From Strigamia acuminata (lineage: Eukaryota > Arthropoda > Chilopoda > Geophilomorpha > Linotaeniidae): DNA of 64,000 bases. Location: NCBI GenBank assembly GCA_949358305.1, contig OX442319.1:12648001-12712000 (forward strand), in the 5' to 3' direction. Positions 29,708-41,425 of this stretch are shown here, piece after piece. The notes beneath the pieces are model-generated. The model was not told the DNA's origin and did no database searches. It saw only the letters and a program-made list of their open reading frames with translations. Made by a program: the position numbers and the translations under genes. How positions within the stretch are numbered: the stretch's first letter is position 1; every line of letters begins with the position of its first letter.

Positions 29708-30229
29708 GGCGGACCGCGGAAGGTCGAAACTTGGACCGCCAAATATTTTATAATATATATTATTTTGGTGTTTTTTGGGTTTTTTTGGTGTTTTTTGGTG
29801 TTTTTGTGTTCTTTTTGTTTTATTTTGTGTTCTTTTTGTTTTATTTTGGACATATTTGTTTTACTGTATTTTGGTCATATTTGTTTTATTTTGGTGTTTA
29901 TATTATACAGGGTGGTGCAGAAAGTCTGGTTCACAGTAAATAATTTCCAAACGGTTTTAGATGTTGACTTATCAAAATGATGGATGACCTTGAAGATGAC
30001 CTCTGAGGTTTAGTTGGATGTCATAATTGGAATTCCCCCAGAATACTACCCTTACAATCATTTGGCGAAATCAACATCTAAAACGGTTTGGAAATTATAT
30101 AATTACTTAAATAATTCAAAATAAAAATTTAAAACTAGTAAGTATTATGAGATTTTTTTTTTCTGGATCTCCATAAAAATTTTCAATAGTAACCAGACCC
30201 CACTTAAAATTACTTGCCGACCCCTGCAC
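29708..30229. mobile_element. Truncated hAT-like MITE with nested partial Tc1-like MITE
   Basis: Corresponds to the elements at 34970-35334 and 40032-40361 but lacks the left terminus. At about 29905-30100 it is split by a second element starting TACAGGGTGGTGCAG and containing an inverted repeat (ATTTCCAAACGG ... CCGTTTGGAAAT type) with a missing right end. The T-rich part (TTTTTTGGTG)n explains the Phe-rich frames here. Confidence 0.6.
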
Positions 30230-31298
30230 TAGAAGATCCTGGTTCGAACAATAGCTCGTTAAGGAAAAATCTGCCTGGTTTAGGTTGCAGACGATTCCTA
30301 GTGTTCGATTACGCACAAATTTATGTTGGCCAGGATTTCCTAGAGCTTTAAAACTAATAAAGACAGAAAAAGATATCTCCAATATAGAATTGAGGTTGCG
30401 TATCAATTAAGATGGTTGACAACAACAAAACCCAAAGGAAATGAAAATATGCCAAGTCGGGTTGGGAATTCAAACGATGAAGCCACCAGACCGGGCAACT
30501 TGCTGTATTCACTCGCTCAACGACAAGAAAGAAAAGCAAACTGTAATCAATGGAAATAAGGGGATAACAAAGGAATAAAACGCAAAAAACTGGTGAAAAT
30601 GGTTTTCTCTGGGCCGTCTGTGGTTCCAAACGAACCGTGACAATAGGTGCAGTGATCCGTATGTCAAAAGAAAATTTCTGTTTCATTCTGAAATATTTAC
30701 CTGAAAACTGCAAGACCAAGAAAAATCTAGCATCTTTTTGGAGTAACATCTTCACTTGTTTAGTTGACTGTAGAGTGTGAGGTACCAATGTGAAATTGTA
30801 AGTTTATATAGTGAACAAAGTATGTGTACTGGCAGTTCACGTAGTAATCCGGCAATATAATAGTGTTGGAACGCTAATTAAAGTGTTAGATCGTGAAAAG
30901 CAAAGCTTAATGGGTGTTTAGGGAATGAAATACCAAGTTATAAATTGGAAATATCACAGTTAGGGTTTTATTACAATGAAATAAAAATGAAATAATGATG
31001 AAATGAATTATAGGATATTAATATGCTAAACTAAGCAAAGGACTATACTCCGTTCCGGTATAATATTGTCCTATTTCCGAGCCGAATTACGCCTAACTTT
31101 CGACTGTGCTCGACTAAGCGGAAAAGTAGTTCCGTGTCAAAGCGTCACCTTTGTGTTGGTAATCGTCTAATCGATGTCTGAAGTTCGATTACAATTCTGG
31201 TGTTTTGAACTACTTTTTTTGTGCCACTACACCAGTGATAAGGCTGGAAAACAACCAAGAACACTGGATGATGATGATAGCGCAACAACGGTTAGGCT
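30230..31298. other. Lectin-unit spacer, unit 1
   Basis: Spacer sequence recurring in most units. It includes CTGGTTCGAACAAT (a B-box-like TGGTTCGAA), AATTGAGGTTGCGTATCAATTAA, and the TTATAAATTGG segment. Long minus-strand frames (for example 30354-30788) recur but decay between units, so no gene is called. Confidence 0.4.
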
Positions 31299-32115
31299 TG
31301 AAACAAATCCTGACTCAGGCAAAGTCAGGAGATGTTTGGAGGACTGGTCTGCCCTCGCTGACCTATGATGGACTGCCCATGATGGAAGAGTAAAGCTGCC
31401 AATGAAGAATCTGTGATGGAATGTGATGTCATCACATGGAGGCAGGAGCAGGAGAGTTGGATGCCATTGGAGTGGAGGTTTGAAGAGAGCTACTCACTGG
31501 TGGTAGCCATGTTTGATTGAAGAGGCAAGGAGAGTAAAGAAAAACACTTCTTTACTCATTAAAATCTTTTACACTACAAATACCTTGATAAACTGCACAA
31601 TATCAGACATTAACTGGATAAACTTAAGGCTTAAATATTAGGAAAAGAGTACAATAGAAAAGAATTGACCAATAGGAGAACAGCATTACATTATCTGCAG
31701 TATTACACTAGCAAATGATTTATAGATAATTACACATCAAACATACTATTTAAGAGACACATCAAAACTTCTAAACCTATTATTAAAGCATACATGGATA
31801 TCTAAACACTCCAAAAACCCTCACAATTCTCCTAACCAAACAGGAACAATACAGGGGAAACTCAAAATGGCTTCCAAGATGAAGAATTGAGAACGGTGCA
31901 CTCTGGTGTTAGAAAACCAAACAAACAGCTGGAACCTGCATAATACTTAATGCTTAACAAACAAAAAGGAAGAGGAAATGTCCAAATAGTGAATCTAACT
32001 CGTTTTTTGGTCACAAAACTCTGTTGTAATTTCAGACAGTTGATTACTTCAATTTAGCAACTTTCAACCAAAACTTGACTTGGAGCAAACTTCCTCCATC
32101 TGTTGATTTGCAACA
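31299..32115. mobile_element. Probable solo LTR, 817 bp
   Basis: Inserted relative to unit 2 (GGTTAGGCTGGAAAATGG at 37441-37458). The ends are TGAAACAAATC...GATTTGCAACA, which also form an imperfect 12-bp inverted repeat. Flanks GGCT and AGCT suggest a 4-bp TSD with one mutation. It has no coding capacity. Confidence 0.5.
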
Positions 32116-32305
32116 AGCTGGAAAATGCCGAGAAACTGCATACATGAGCTAGTTTTGTGAACGCCCAGGCCAAGAGCATTGAAACGGAATAAAGCAAATG
32201 CTGCGATATGTTCAGAAAACGAAAAATCTGAAGTTGGTGCGATCCGGCACTTGTGGATGGTAGATGCGATTAAGGACAGAATTCCTGTCACTCTCCCATT
32301 GGTTA

Positions 32306-32325
32306 AGGTTAGGTTAGGTTAGGGC
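32306..32325 (+). repeat. Interstitial TTAGG repeats
   Basis: GGTTAGGTTAGGTTAGGG-type short run, equal to the arthropod telomere motif. A sister copy is at 37908-37927. Confidence 0.7.
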
Positions 32326-33001
32326 ACAGTATACTATGGGTTAGGGTAAAAAGAAAATGTAATAATGTAATAATTGTGTCTGGGCCAACACAGCCACCAG
32401 AGTGTGCCGACAACAATCGGATATTTCAGCCAATGGTAGAGCAACAGGAATGCTGTCCTTAGTCGCCTGTTATGTACAGGAAGAAGTGACGAAACTGATA
32501 GAAAATCATACGTCGGCTAGAAGCAATCGATGGTAGTCCGATAATCCGTTAAAGCTGAAAATATGGCGGTGATATACAGTCGTCGATGGAATCTGAATGG
32601 CTAAAATCATTTTTAACAGAAAATCGATGCACGGGAGTTCATTTGAACTGTTCACCTGGAAAAATAAAGTCAAAGAGCGACAGGAAAAAATACATTGATC
32701 TCAAATATCTTTATTTGCGAGATGAGGAACGAGGCAGAAAAATCCGTTTCGAATACATTGCGTCCTGCTGGTATTTCATCACATTACACATGAGGGTTAA
32801 CTGAAACCAACAATCTTAACTTGGAATGGATCGGTTTGGGCCCTAATGGCACTTTTTGTTGTATTTACTAGTGGTTAATAAATTGACTGTCAAATTAACT
32901 GTTTGACAATTTGATCTGGATCTTTCGAGTATCATTATTAACAGGAAGCAGGAAGCCATGGATAAACCATCTGAAGTCGATCTCTTTACTCCGAGAACAT
33001 C

Positions 33002-33620
33002 TGTGGTGATTCCACATCACCTGAGATGTAATTAATGGTAATTATTACGTTGTTTAATCTTCTCACTAGAGTGTGCTGGAAACATCGACTAGACTGACTA
33101 GTCTCGTGTTTCTGCGAGCCTGCATAATCACGATGATTTGCATATGACGTCACTTCCGGTCAGTATATAAGACCGAGGCTTGACCGGAAACGACACTACA
33201 GTTTACCACATTTCAGCAAGAGCACCATTTACCTCACCTTTCAGGCCGTTTTACGGATTGATCGAGGACCGGTGCCCGCTGATAATTCAACTGTATAACA
33301 AGCCACATTTGTTTAACGTAGCCAATCTACGTTAGAACGAATATTTAAACGATCTATCGTTTAATTCGCACGAAGCGAATTCCCACGTGCTTAACGAAGC
33401 ACGCGTTACCCTAGACAACGAGAAAACAGACCACGCATAGGCCTAAATCGATTTAGGCATAATCGTTTTAGCAGCGAATCGTGTTCGCATAGGAACCCGA
33501 AGACCACTAGTACTATAATTGTATTGTATCGTAAGTGTTAACAAATAAAGGAATTATTTCCATCTTAAACTTGTGTCCCGAATCTATTGTATTATTCTAC
33601 CGCAAAGTCGAATCACGACA
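33002..33620 (+). mobile_element. Solo LTR, 619 bp, with hairpin chain
   Basis: Starts TGTGGTGATTCC and ends ATCACGACA. Flanked by CATC (32998-33001) and TATC (33621-33624), against CATCC in sister units: a 4-bp TSD with one change. TATATAA at 33164-33170 and AATAAA at about 33544 mark promoter and polyadenylation sites. TGACGTCAC (CRE-like) is at 33145. It contains at least eight perfect hairpins. Confidence 0.88.
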
Positions 33621-33781
33621 TATCCTTGACGTTAAATTATTAAATTAAACAAAATGGAAACTAGAGGACGCATGCACATCGTGTTAGTGAGGATAAAAGT
33701 GTAGTTACAGCTTCAAACATCTCCAGTAGAAAGTACGTAGAAATAAGTAATAAACTTTTGATTTATTTTGACTTACAAAAC

Positions 33782-34454
33782 TCATCCTGTGTATTCACAT
33801 AGAAATCGAATCGGTCTAAACCCATTCCAATATACGTCTTTTACGTCACAAAAAACGTCGTTCCAGCAAACTGTTCCAACCAATTTAAGAATGTGAATGC
33901 AATATTCACCGTCACTATAGGATGGTTCGCCCGGACACCAATTTGTCACGCTGAAAGGTTTTCCAATGGAGGACCAATAAAAATGTTTTTTTTTGTCTAT
34001 ATCAATACCACTGGTCCAATAATTTTGAGGCGCTGAAAATAGTTTTAAAAACATATTTCTTTATTATTACTTACAAGCACAGAATTTGTATAGAAATCTG
34101 CACGAGAATATTTTAAGAAAAAGAGTTAACTAAGGAGTATAAATTTTTGTTAGCATATTTCGTGCAGAATTCTACACAATTTTCCGGCTGCGTTTCCTTA
34201 CGATTGTCGTCTTGTTGGTTAATATAAGCATTGATATAGTCTGATTTGTGCTGTGAGTCGATGCTTACAAGCTTCGAATTTAGATTCTTACAATATTCAG
34301 TTCCCTCCAGAAAAGTACCAGTTGCTGTAGAAAAATGATAACATTTATAGCCAAGCTCAACGAAATCAGTAACGCAGTCGGCAGAGCTCGAAGCAATCAA
34401 ACAGCAAATGATAACTACTGAAATGTTCAATAGAAAATAATCAAAGATTAACAT
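33782..34454 (-). CDS. C-type lectin 2
   Basis: Exons 34454-34202 and 34032-33782; 167 residues. Signal peptide (MLIFDYFLLNISVVIICC), then a single C-type lectin-like domain with WTSGID, NWCPGEPS, CWNDVFC and FLCEY. Donor GTAAGG and acceptor TTTTCAG are intact, the start codon and conserved upstream block are present, and AATAAA follows the stop, so this is one of the fully intact copies. The Ca-site triplet is EPS plus WND. Confidence 0.87.
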
Positions 34455-34969
34455 TACACTAATTAACAATCTCTTTTTAGTCTTAAATTACGGTAGTAGA
34501 AATACTCCCTTGTTCCAGAAAACCTTGCAATTCTAGAGTAAACATGTGAGTAGCAGACTGACATCACACGCTATGAGGAATACCATCATGGTGATGCTGG
34601 GCGCATCTCACTTGAAAGAAACAACAACTTGAAACTTTTTTATGTTGGTTTTGGCCTTTATTCATATTGTTGTGTAAGGGTAAGTTCCCAAAAGTGTTCC
34701 TACGCATGCGCTCGTTCAAGTGACGATGCCAGACCCTACGTTCCATTCGTTGAAGGGACTGGCAGCGCCAACTAACAAGAGTGGGCGCTCCCCAGGATAA
34801 CAACTATTGGTAAGAATAATGGCCAATGGTCACAGTCATAATAAAGTACCATTATCTTTCGTGGACCAAATTTACATACGCACGTAAAAAAGTTATCACT
34901 TTAAAAAAAATTTTTTTTTAGATGGAAAATAAACGCATTTGAAGGACGTCTGTTAACGATACACTAGAA

Positions 34970-35334
34970 CTGCGGTCAGCAACAGGTAGACCGTGGAAGG
35001 TCGAAACTTGGACCGCCAAATATTTTATAATATATATTATTTTGACATTTTTGGTATTTTTTGGGTTTTTTTTTTGGTGTTTTTTGGTGTTCTTTTTTGG
35101 TGTTTTTTTGTGTTTTTTTTTTGGTTTTTTTTTGTGTTCTTTTTTGGTGTTTTTTTCTGTTTTTTTTTTTTGTTTTATTTTGGTCATTTTTCTTTTATTT
35201 TGGTGTTTATATTACTTAAATGAGTCAAAATATAAATTTAAAACTAGTAAGTATTATAAGATTTTTTTTTCTTGACCTCCATAAAAATTTTCAATAGTAA
35301 CCAGACCCCACTTAAAATTACTTGCCGACCCCTG
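34970..35334. mobile_element. hAT-like MITE, 365 bp
   Basis: Termini CTGCGGTCAGCAA and TTGCCGACCCCTG are imperfect inverted repeats. Flanked by an 8-bp duplication CACTAGAA (34962-34969, 35335-35342). Units at 44390 and 47754 show the empty site ACACTAGAAGATCCTGG. The interior has a T/G-rich run. Confidence 0.88.
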
Positions 35335-36178
35335 CACTAGAAGATCCTGGTTCGAACAATAGCTCGTTAAGGAAAAATCTGCCTGGTTTAGGTTGCAGGC
35401 GATCCCTAGTGTTCGATTACGCACAAATTGATTTTGGCCAGGATTTCCTAGAGCTTTAAATCTAATAAAGACAGAAAAAGAAACCTCCAATGTAGAATTG
35501 AGGTTGCGTATCAATTAAGACGGTTGACAATAACAAAACCCAAAGGAAGTGAAAATATGCCAAATCGGGTTGGGAATTCAAACGATGAAGCGACCAGACC
35601 GGGCAACTTGCTATATTCACTCGCTCAACAACAAGAAAGAAAAGCAAACTGTAATCAATGGAAATAAGGGGATAACAAAAGAATAAAACGCAGAAGGCTC
35701 GTGAAAATGGCTTTCTCTGGGCCGTCTTTGGTTCCAAACGAACCGTGAGAATAGGTGCAGTGATTCGTATGTCAAAAGAAAATTTCTCAGTTTCATTCTG
35801 AAATATTTACCTGAAAACTGCAAGACCAAGAAAAACCTAGCACGACTCGCTTTTTGGAGAAACATCTTCACTTGTTTAGTTGACTGTAGGGTGTGAGGTA
35901 CCAATGTGAAATTGTAAGCTTATATACAGTATATATGTGTACAGGCAGTTCACGTAGTAATCCGGCAATATAATAGTGTTGGAATACTAATTAAAGTGTT
36001 AGATCGTGAAAAGTAAAGATTAATGGGTGTTTAGGGAATGAAATACCAAGTTATAAATTGGAAATATCACAGTTAGGGTTTTATTACAATGAAATAAAAA
36101 TAAAATAATGATGAAAAGAATTATACGATATTAATATGCTAAACTAAACAAAGGACTATACTCCGTTCCGGTATAACG

Positions 36179-37211
36179 TGTAACGATCCAGAATCTCGGT
36201 CTCGAAATTGTTGTTGCCTCGTCGGGTCTTATCAAAATAATCTATTACTAAACTAAACTTAATCTTAACTGACTTTCAAGCTAAGATGGTGGAGAAATAA
36301 TGGCAAACTTATTTCTGAAATAAATTACTATTTATTCACACTTAGAATAAATGACTCTTAATAAATACAAAGTTAAATGAATATTAAATGTTATACAATG
36401 ACTATTAATAAAGATTGTAGAAATAATAAATCAAATACTTAAAGAGAAGGAAAATGAGAAAGGAAAATGGGAAATAATAAAATACTCGGTCAATACGTCG
36501 ACTCCACGTCTCGGAAGCGACGGCTACGTTGACAACTTGTACTCGACGCTCGGCTCGGCGACGATGAACTCGCACAATGGACTCAATTCCGCACAAACAA
36601 CTTCTCGGACTCAATTCCGATTCTTCTAACTTTCCCTTCGGCTCCGTCTCTGCGAATTCGCAACTTGGTCGCTGCGGCGACGTTGATGTGGCCAATTCCG
36701 CTCGGTGTCTCTCTCCAACGTTGCGTTGAAGCAAGACGAAAATCTCACTCGGGCGGTCGCGCCGGAGCAAGAACGAAACTCTAGCTGGAATTCTTCACAG
36801 CAAGAACAAATACCCCGTGTCACTGTTGTGGTGGCACAAAATGAAATCTCACCGGAATTAATCACAGCAAGAACTCCCGTATCAACAATGGTTAATACAA
36901 GAACTGAGCTCAAAATTATCAAGCAAATAGTCACAGTCTACACAAGGAATTTTAGATGATTTCAATGGTAGATTTTCATGACTGTACTCTGCAAAGACTT
37001 GGTTCAAAACTGAGGAGAAAAACCTCCCCACAGGACGCATTTCCTGTTTGAAACAGCTGATGGGCTGGTTGCCCTGGCAACCACCCGCATGTTTCTCCAA
37101 GTTCTGTCTGACTTCCTTAACCAAACAGAAAAAATATAAAACATAAAAATAAACTAAATAATACTTCAGACTCATTTCTGATTTCTTCTAGTGACCACTA
37201 GGGTCACTACA
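36179..37211 (-). mobile_element. Solo LTR, 1033 bp
   Basis: TG...CA ends; on the minus strand TGTAGTGACCCTAG...GGATCGTTACA, resembling the other LTRs. TSD AACG (36175-36178, 37212-37215). Unit 1 shows the uninterrupted site (CGGTATAATATTGTCC at about 31059). Contains hairpins such as ACAGGA/TCCTGT and GGTTGCC/GGCAACC. Confidence 0.85.
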
Positions 37212-37215
37212 AACG

Positions 37216-38475
37216 TTGTCCTATTTCCGAGCCGAATTACGCCTAACTTTCGACTGTGTTCGACTAAGCGGAAAAGTAGTTCCGTATCAAAGCATCACCT
37301 TTGTGTTGGTAATCGATCACAATGTCTGAAGTTCGAGTACAATTATGGTGTTTTGAACTACTTTTTTGTGCCACTACACCAGTGATAAGGCTGGAAAACA
37401 ACCAAAAACACTCGATGATGATGATGATGATAACGCAACAACGGTTAGGCTGGAAAATGGCGAGAAACTGCATACATGAGCCAGTTTTGTGAACGCCCAG
37501 GCCAAGAGCATTGAAACGAAATAAAGCAAATGCTGCGATATGTTCAGAAAACGAAAACTCTGAAGTTGGTTTTAAGAAGACAGGACAGAAAATGAAGGAA
37601 TGTGCGGAACAAGCGACTAAGGACAGCATATCTGTCGCTCTCCCATTGGCCCAGAAATTTGGCCAACCCATTCTAGTGGCGTGCTTTTGTGAATGTGCGC
37701 TCATACTATGTTCACATTCCACCGGTTTTGAGCGCCAAATCAATGTGGACATGCAAACCGATAATGATAAGTCATCACACGTTTTGGCGGATGATTTGGG
37801 TGGTTTTTCGGGGGCGTTTGTATGGTTTTTTGCGGGGAAAAGTGCGCCCCGGAACTTGTGGATGGGAGAAGCGACTAAGGACAGCTTTGCTGTCGCTCTC
37901 CCATTGGTTAAGGTTAGGTTAGGTTAGGGTAAAAAGAAAATGTAATAATGTAATAATTGTATCTGGGCCAACACAGCCACCAGAGTGTGCCGACAACAAT
38001 CGGATATTTCGGCCAATGGGAGAGCAACAGGAATGCTGTCCTTAGTCGCCTGTTATGTACAGGAAGAAGTGACAAAACTGATAGAAAATCATACATCGGC
38101 TAGAAGCAATCGATGGTAGTCCGATATTCCGTTAAAGCTGAATATATGGCGTGGATGGAATCTGAATGGCTAAAATCATTTTTAACACAAAATCGATGTA
38201 CAGGAGTTCATTTGAACTGTTCACCTCGAAAAAAAATAGTCAAAGAGCGACGGCGCTGTGCGAGAACAAAGTAGTGAGCGACAGGAAAAAATACATCGAT
38301 TTCAAATATTTTTATTTGCGAGATGAGGTACGAGGCAGAAAAATCCGTTTCGAATACATTGCCACCCACGCGTCCTGCTGTTATTTCATCACATTACACA
38401 TGAGAGTTAACTGAAACCAACAATCTTAACTTGGAACATATGGATTGGTTTGTGCTCTAATGGCACTTTTGGTTG
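37216..38475. other. Lectin-unit spacer, unit 2
   Basis: Continuation of the spacer shared with unit 1 (TGTCCTATTTCCGAGCCGAATTACGCC). It includes a TTAGG run at 37908-37927. Frames at 37264-37927 are not conserved as genes between units. Confidence 0.4.
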
Positions 38476-38620
38476 TAGTTTACTTCTGCCCCAATGTTTT
38501 GTGATTTCAATGTGTGGCGTGTTTCGTGTTTTCACTGTGTTGCGGCACCTAACTTGACCTAACCTAACCTGACCTAACCTAACCTAACAATGGCAAACAT
38601 TGGGGCAGAAGTAAACTATA
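38476..38620. mobile_element. Small MITE carrying CCTAA repeats
   Basis: A perfect 21-bp terminal inverted repeat (TAGTTTACTTCTGCCCC... at 38476, mirror ending at 38618) flanked by TA. The interior holds about seven CCTAA/CCTGA-type units (38549-38588). Related units lack it at this position. Confidence 0.8.
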
Positions 38621-38937
38621 GCCGCACTTTTTGTTGTATTTAATAGTGGTTAATTAATTGACTGTCAAATTCACTGTTTGACAAGTTCATCTGGATGTTT
38701 CGAGTACCATTGGTACTACCAGAAAGCAGGAAGCCATGGATAAAACATCTGAAGTTGATCTCTTTACTCCGAGAACATCCTTGATGTCAAATTATGAATT
38801 TATACAAAATGGAAACTACAAGACGCATGCACATCGTGTTTGTGAGGATAAAAGTGTAGTTAACAGCTTCAAACATCTCAAGTAGAAAGTACGTAGAAAT
38901 AAGTAATAAACTTTTGATTTATTTTGACTTACAAAAC

Positions 38938-39613
38938 TCATCCCGTGTATTCACATAGAAATCGCATCGGTTTCTTCCCTACCCATTCTATTTCTTTTGT
39001 GTCACAAACAACGTCGTTCCAACAAACTGTTCCAAACAATTTAATAATGTGAATGCAATATTCACCGGGAGAAGAGGATGGTTCGCCTGGACACCAATTT
39101 GTTACGCTGAAAGCTTTTCCAATGGCGGACCAATAAAAATTCTTTTTTCTGTCTAAATCAATACCACTGGTCCAATAATTTTGAGGCGCTGAAAATAGTT
39201 TCAAAAACATATTTCTTAATGATTACTTGCTAGCACAGAGTTTGTATAGAAATCTGCACGAGAATAATTTAAGAAAAAGAGTTAACTAAGGAGTATAAAT
39301 TTTTGTTAGCATATTTCGTGCAGAATTCTATACAACTTGCCGGCTGTGTCTCCTTACGATTGTCGCCTTGTTGGTTAATATAATCATTGATAGATTCTGA
39401 ATCGAACTGTGAGGTGATGCTTACAAGCCGTGAGTTTAGATTATTACAATATTCAGTTCCCTCCAGAAAAGTACCACTCGCTGTAGAAAAATGATAACAT
39501 TTATAGCCAAGTTCAACGAAATCAGTAACGCAGTTGTCGGCAGAGCTCGAAGCAATCAAACAGCAAATGATAACTACTGAAATGTTCAATAGAAAATAAT
39601 CAAAGATTAACAT
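38938..39613 (-). CDS. C-type lectin 3
   Basis: Exons 39613-39358 and 39188-38938; 168 residues. Signal peptide and lectin domain as in copy 2 with an extra Asn before the first Cys. Motifs WTSGID, NWCPGEPSSSPGEYC, CWNDVVC and FLCEY. Start codon, GTAAGG donor, acceptor and upstream block are intact. The downstream AATAAA is present. Confidence 0.87.
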
Positions 39614-40031
39614 TACACTAATTAACAATCTCTTTTTAGTCTTAAATTACGGTACTAGAAATACTCCCTTGTTCGAAAAGACCTTACAATTCTAGAGTAA
39701 GCATGTGAGTTGCAGACTGACATCACACGCTATGAGGAATACCATGGTGATGCTGGGCGCATCTCACTTGAAAGAAACAACAACTAGAAACTGTATTTAT
39801 ATTCGTAACAAGAGGGGGCGCTCCCCAGGATGACAACTATTGGTAAGAATAGTGACCAATGGTCACAGTCATAATAAAGTACCATTATCTTTTGTGGACC
39901 AAATTTAAATACGCACATAAAAAAGTTATCACTTAAAAAAAAATCTTTTTAGATAATATAGTGTCATGAACGGGTTTCTTATGATGGAAAATAAACGCGT
40001 TTGAAGGACGTCCGGTTACGATACACTAGAA

Positions 40032-40361
40032 CTGCGGTCGGCAACAGGTAGACCGTGGAAGGTCGAAACTTGGACCGCCAAATATTTTATAATATATATT
40101 ATTTTGGCACTTTTGGTGTTTTTTTGTGTTTTTTTGTGTTCTTTTTTGGTATTTTTTTGTTTTCTTTTTTGGTGTTTTTTTGTGTTCTTTTTGTTTTATT
40201 TTGGTCATTTTTGTTTTATTTTGGTGTTTATACTGTATTACTTAAATGAGTCAAAATATAAATTTAAAACTAGTAAGTATTATAAGATTTTTTTTTTCTG
40301 GACCTCCATAAAAATTTTCAATAGTAACCGGACCCCACTTAAAATTACTTGCCGACCCCTG
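40032..40361. mobile_element. hAT-like MITE, 330 bp
   Basis: Same family and same insertion site as 34970-35334, with TSD CACTAGAA at 40024-40031 and 40362-40369. The terminal repeat is CTGCGGTCGGCAA / TTGCCGACCCCTG. Shared position means insertion before these units duplicated. Confidence 0.88.
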
Positions 40362-41425
40362 CACTAGAAGATCCTGGTTCGAACAATAGCTCGTTAAGGA
40401 AAAATCTGCCTGGTTTAGGTTGCAGACGATCCCTAGTGTTCGATTACGCACAAATTTATTTTGGCCAGGATTTCCTAGAGCTTTAAAACTAATAAAAACA
40501 GAAAAAGATATCTCCAATATAGAATTGAGGTTGCGTATCAATTAAGATGGTTGACAATAACAAAATCCAAAGGAAGTGAAAATATGCCAAGTCGGGTTGG
40601 GAATTCAAACGATGAAGCAACCAGACCGTGCAACTTGCTCTATTCAATCGCTTAACGCCAAGAAAGAAAAGCAAACCGTAATCAATGGAAATAAGGGGAT
40701 AACAAAGGAATAAAACGCAAAAAACTCGTGAAAATGGCTTTCTCTGGGCCGTCTGTGGTTCCAAACGAACCGTGAAAATAGGTGCAGTGATTCATATGTC
40801 AAAAGAAAATTTCTCCGTTTCATTCTGAAATATTTACCTGAAAACTGCAAGACTAAGAAAAACCTAGCACCACTCGCTTTTTGGAGAAACATCTTCACTT
40901 GTTTAGTTGACTGTAAAGTGTGATGTAAAAATGTGAAATTGTAAGCTTATACAGTGAACAAAGTAATGCAAGTGTGTGTACTGGCAGTTCACGTAGTAAC
41001 CCGGCAATATAACAGTGCTGGAACGCTAATTAAAGTGTTAGATCGTGAAAAGTAAAAATTTATGGGTGTTTAGGGAATGAAATACCAAGTTATAAATTGG
41101 AAATATCACAGTTAGGGTTTTATTACAATGAAATAAAAATGAAATAATGATGAAATGATTTATACGATATTAATAAGCTAAACTAAACAAAGAACTAGAC
41201 GAAAACAATGGAAATAGCGCAACAACGGTTATGCTGGAAAATGGCGAGAAACACAAGCGACTAACTTGTAAGAACAGCATCCCTGACGCTCTCCCATTGG
41301 CCAGACATATCACTAGTCAATAAGTGCCCAATTCCCATCACATTAAAGAAACAATTAAGGTGAGGTTCAAGGGGGTTAAGAAATAAACCAAGAACACTCG
41401 ATGATGATGTGTGATGATAGCCATA

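Noticed and set aside
30354-30788. Recurrent long minus-strand ORF in lectin spacers
   Set aside because: Recurs only because the spacer is duplicated; frames are broken differently in other units.
34080-34110. Micro-exon within the lectin intron (after GTGCAG, before GTAAGT)
   Set aside because: Its length varies between 23 and 24 nt among copies, and it does not keep the frame with the exons.
34113-34201. Lectin exon 1 extending to the CTKYANKNLYS tail with a later donor
   Set aside because: The later GT does not match exon 2 phase, and copies 9 and 10 have frameshifts there; the GTAAGG donor gives correct phase in all in-frame copies.
34993-35275. Phe/Val-rich hydrophobic ORFs
   Set aside because: Produced by the T/G-rich interior of the hAT-like MITE.
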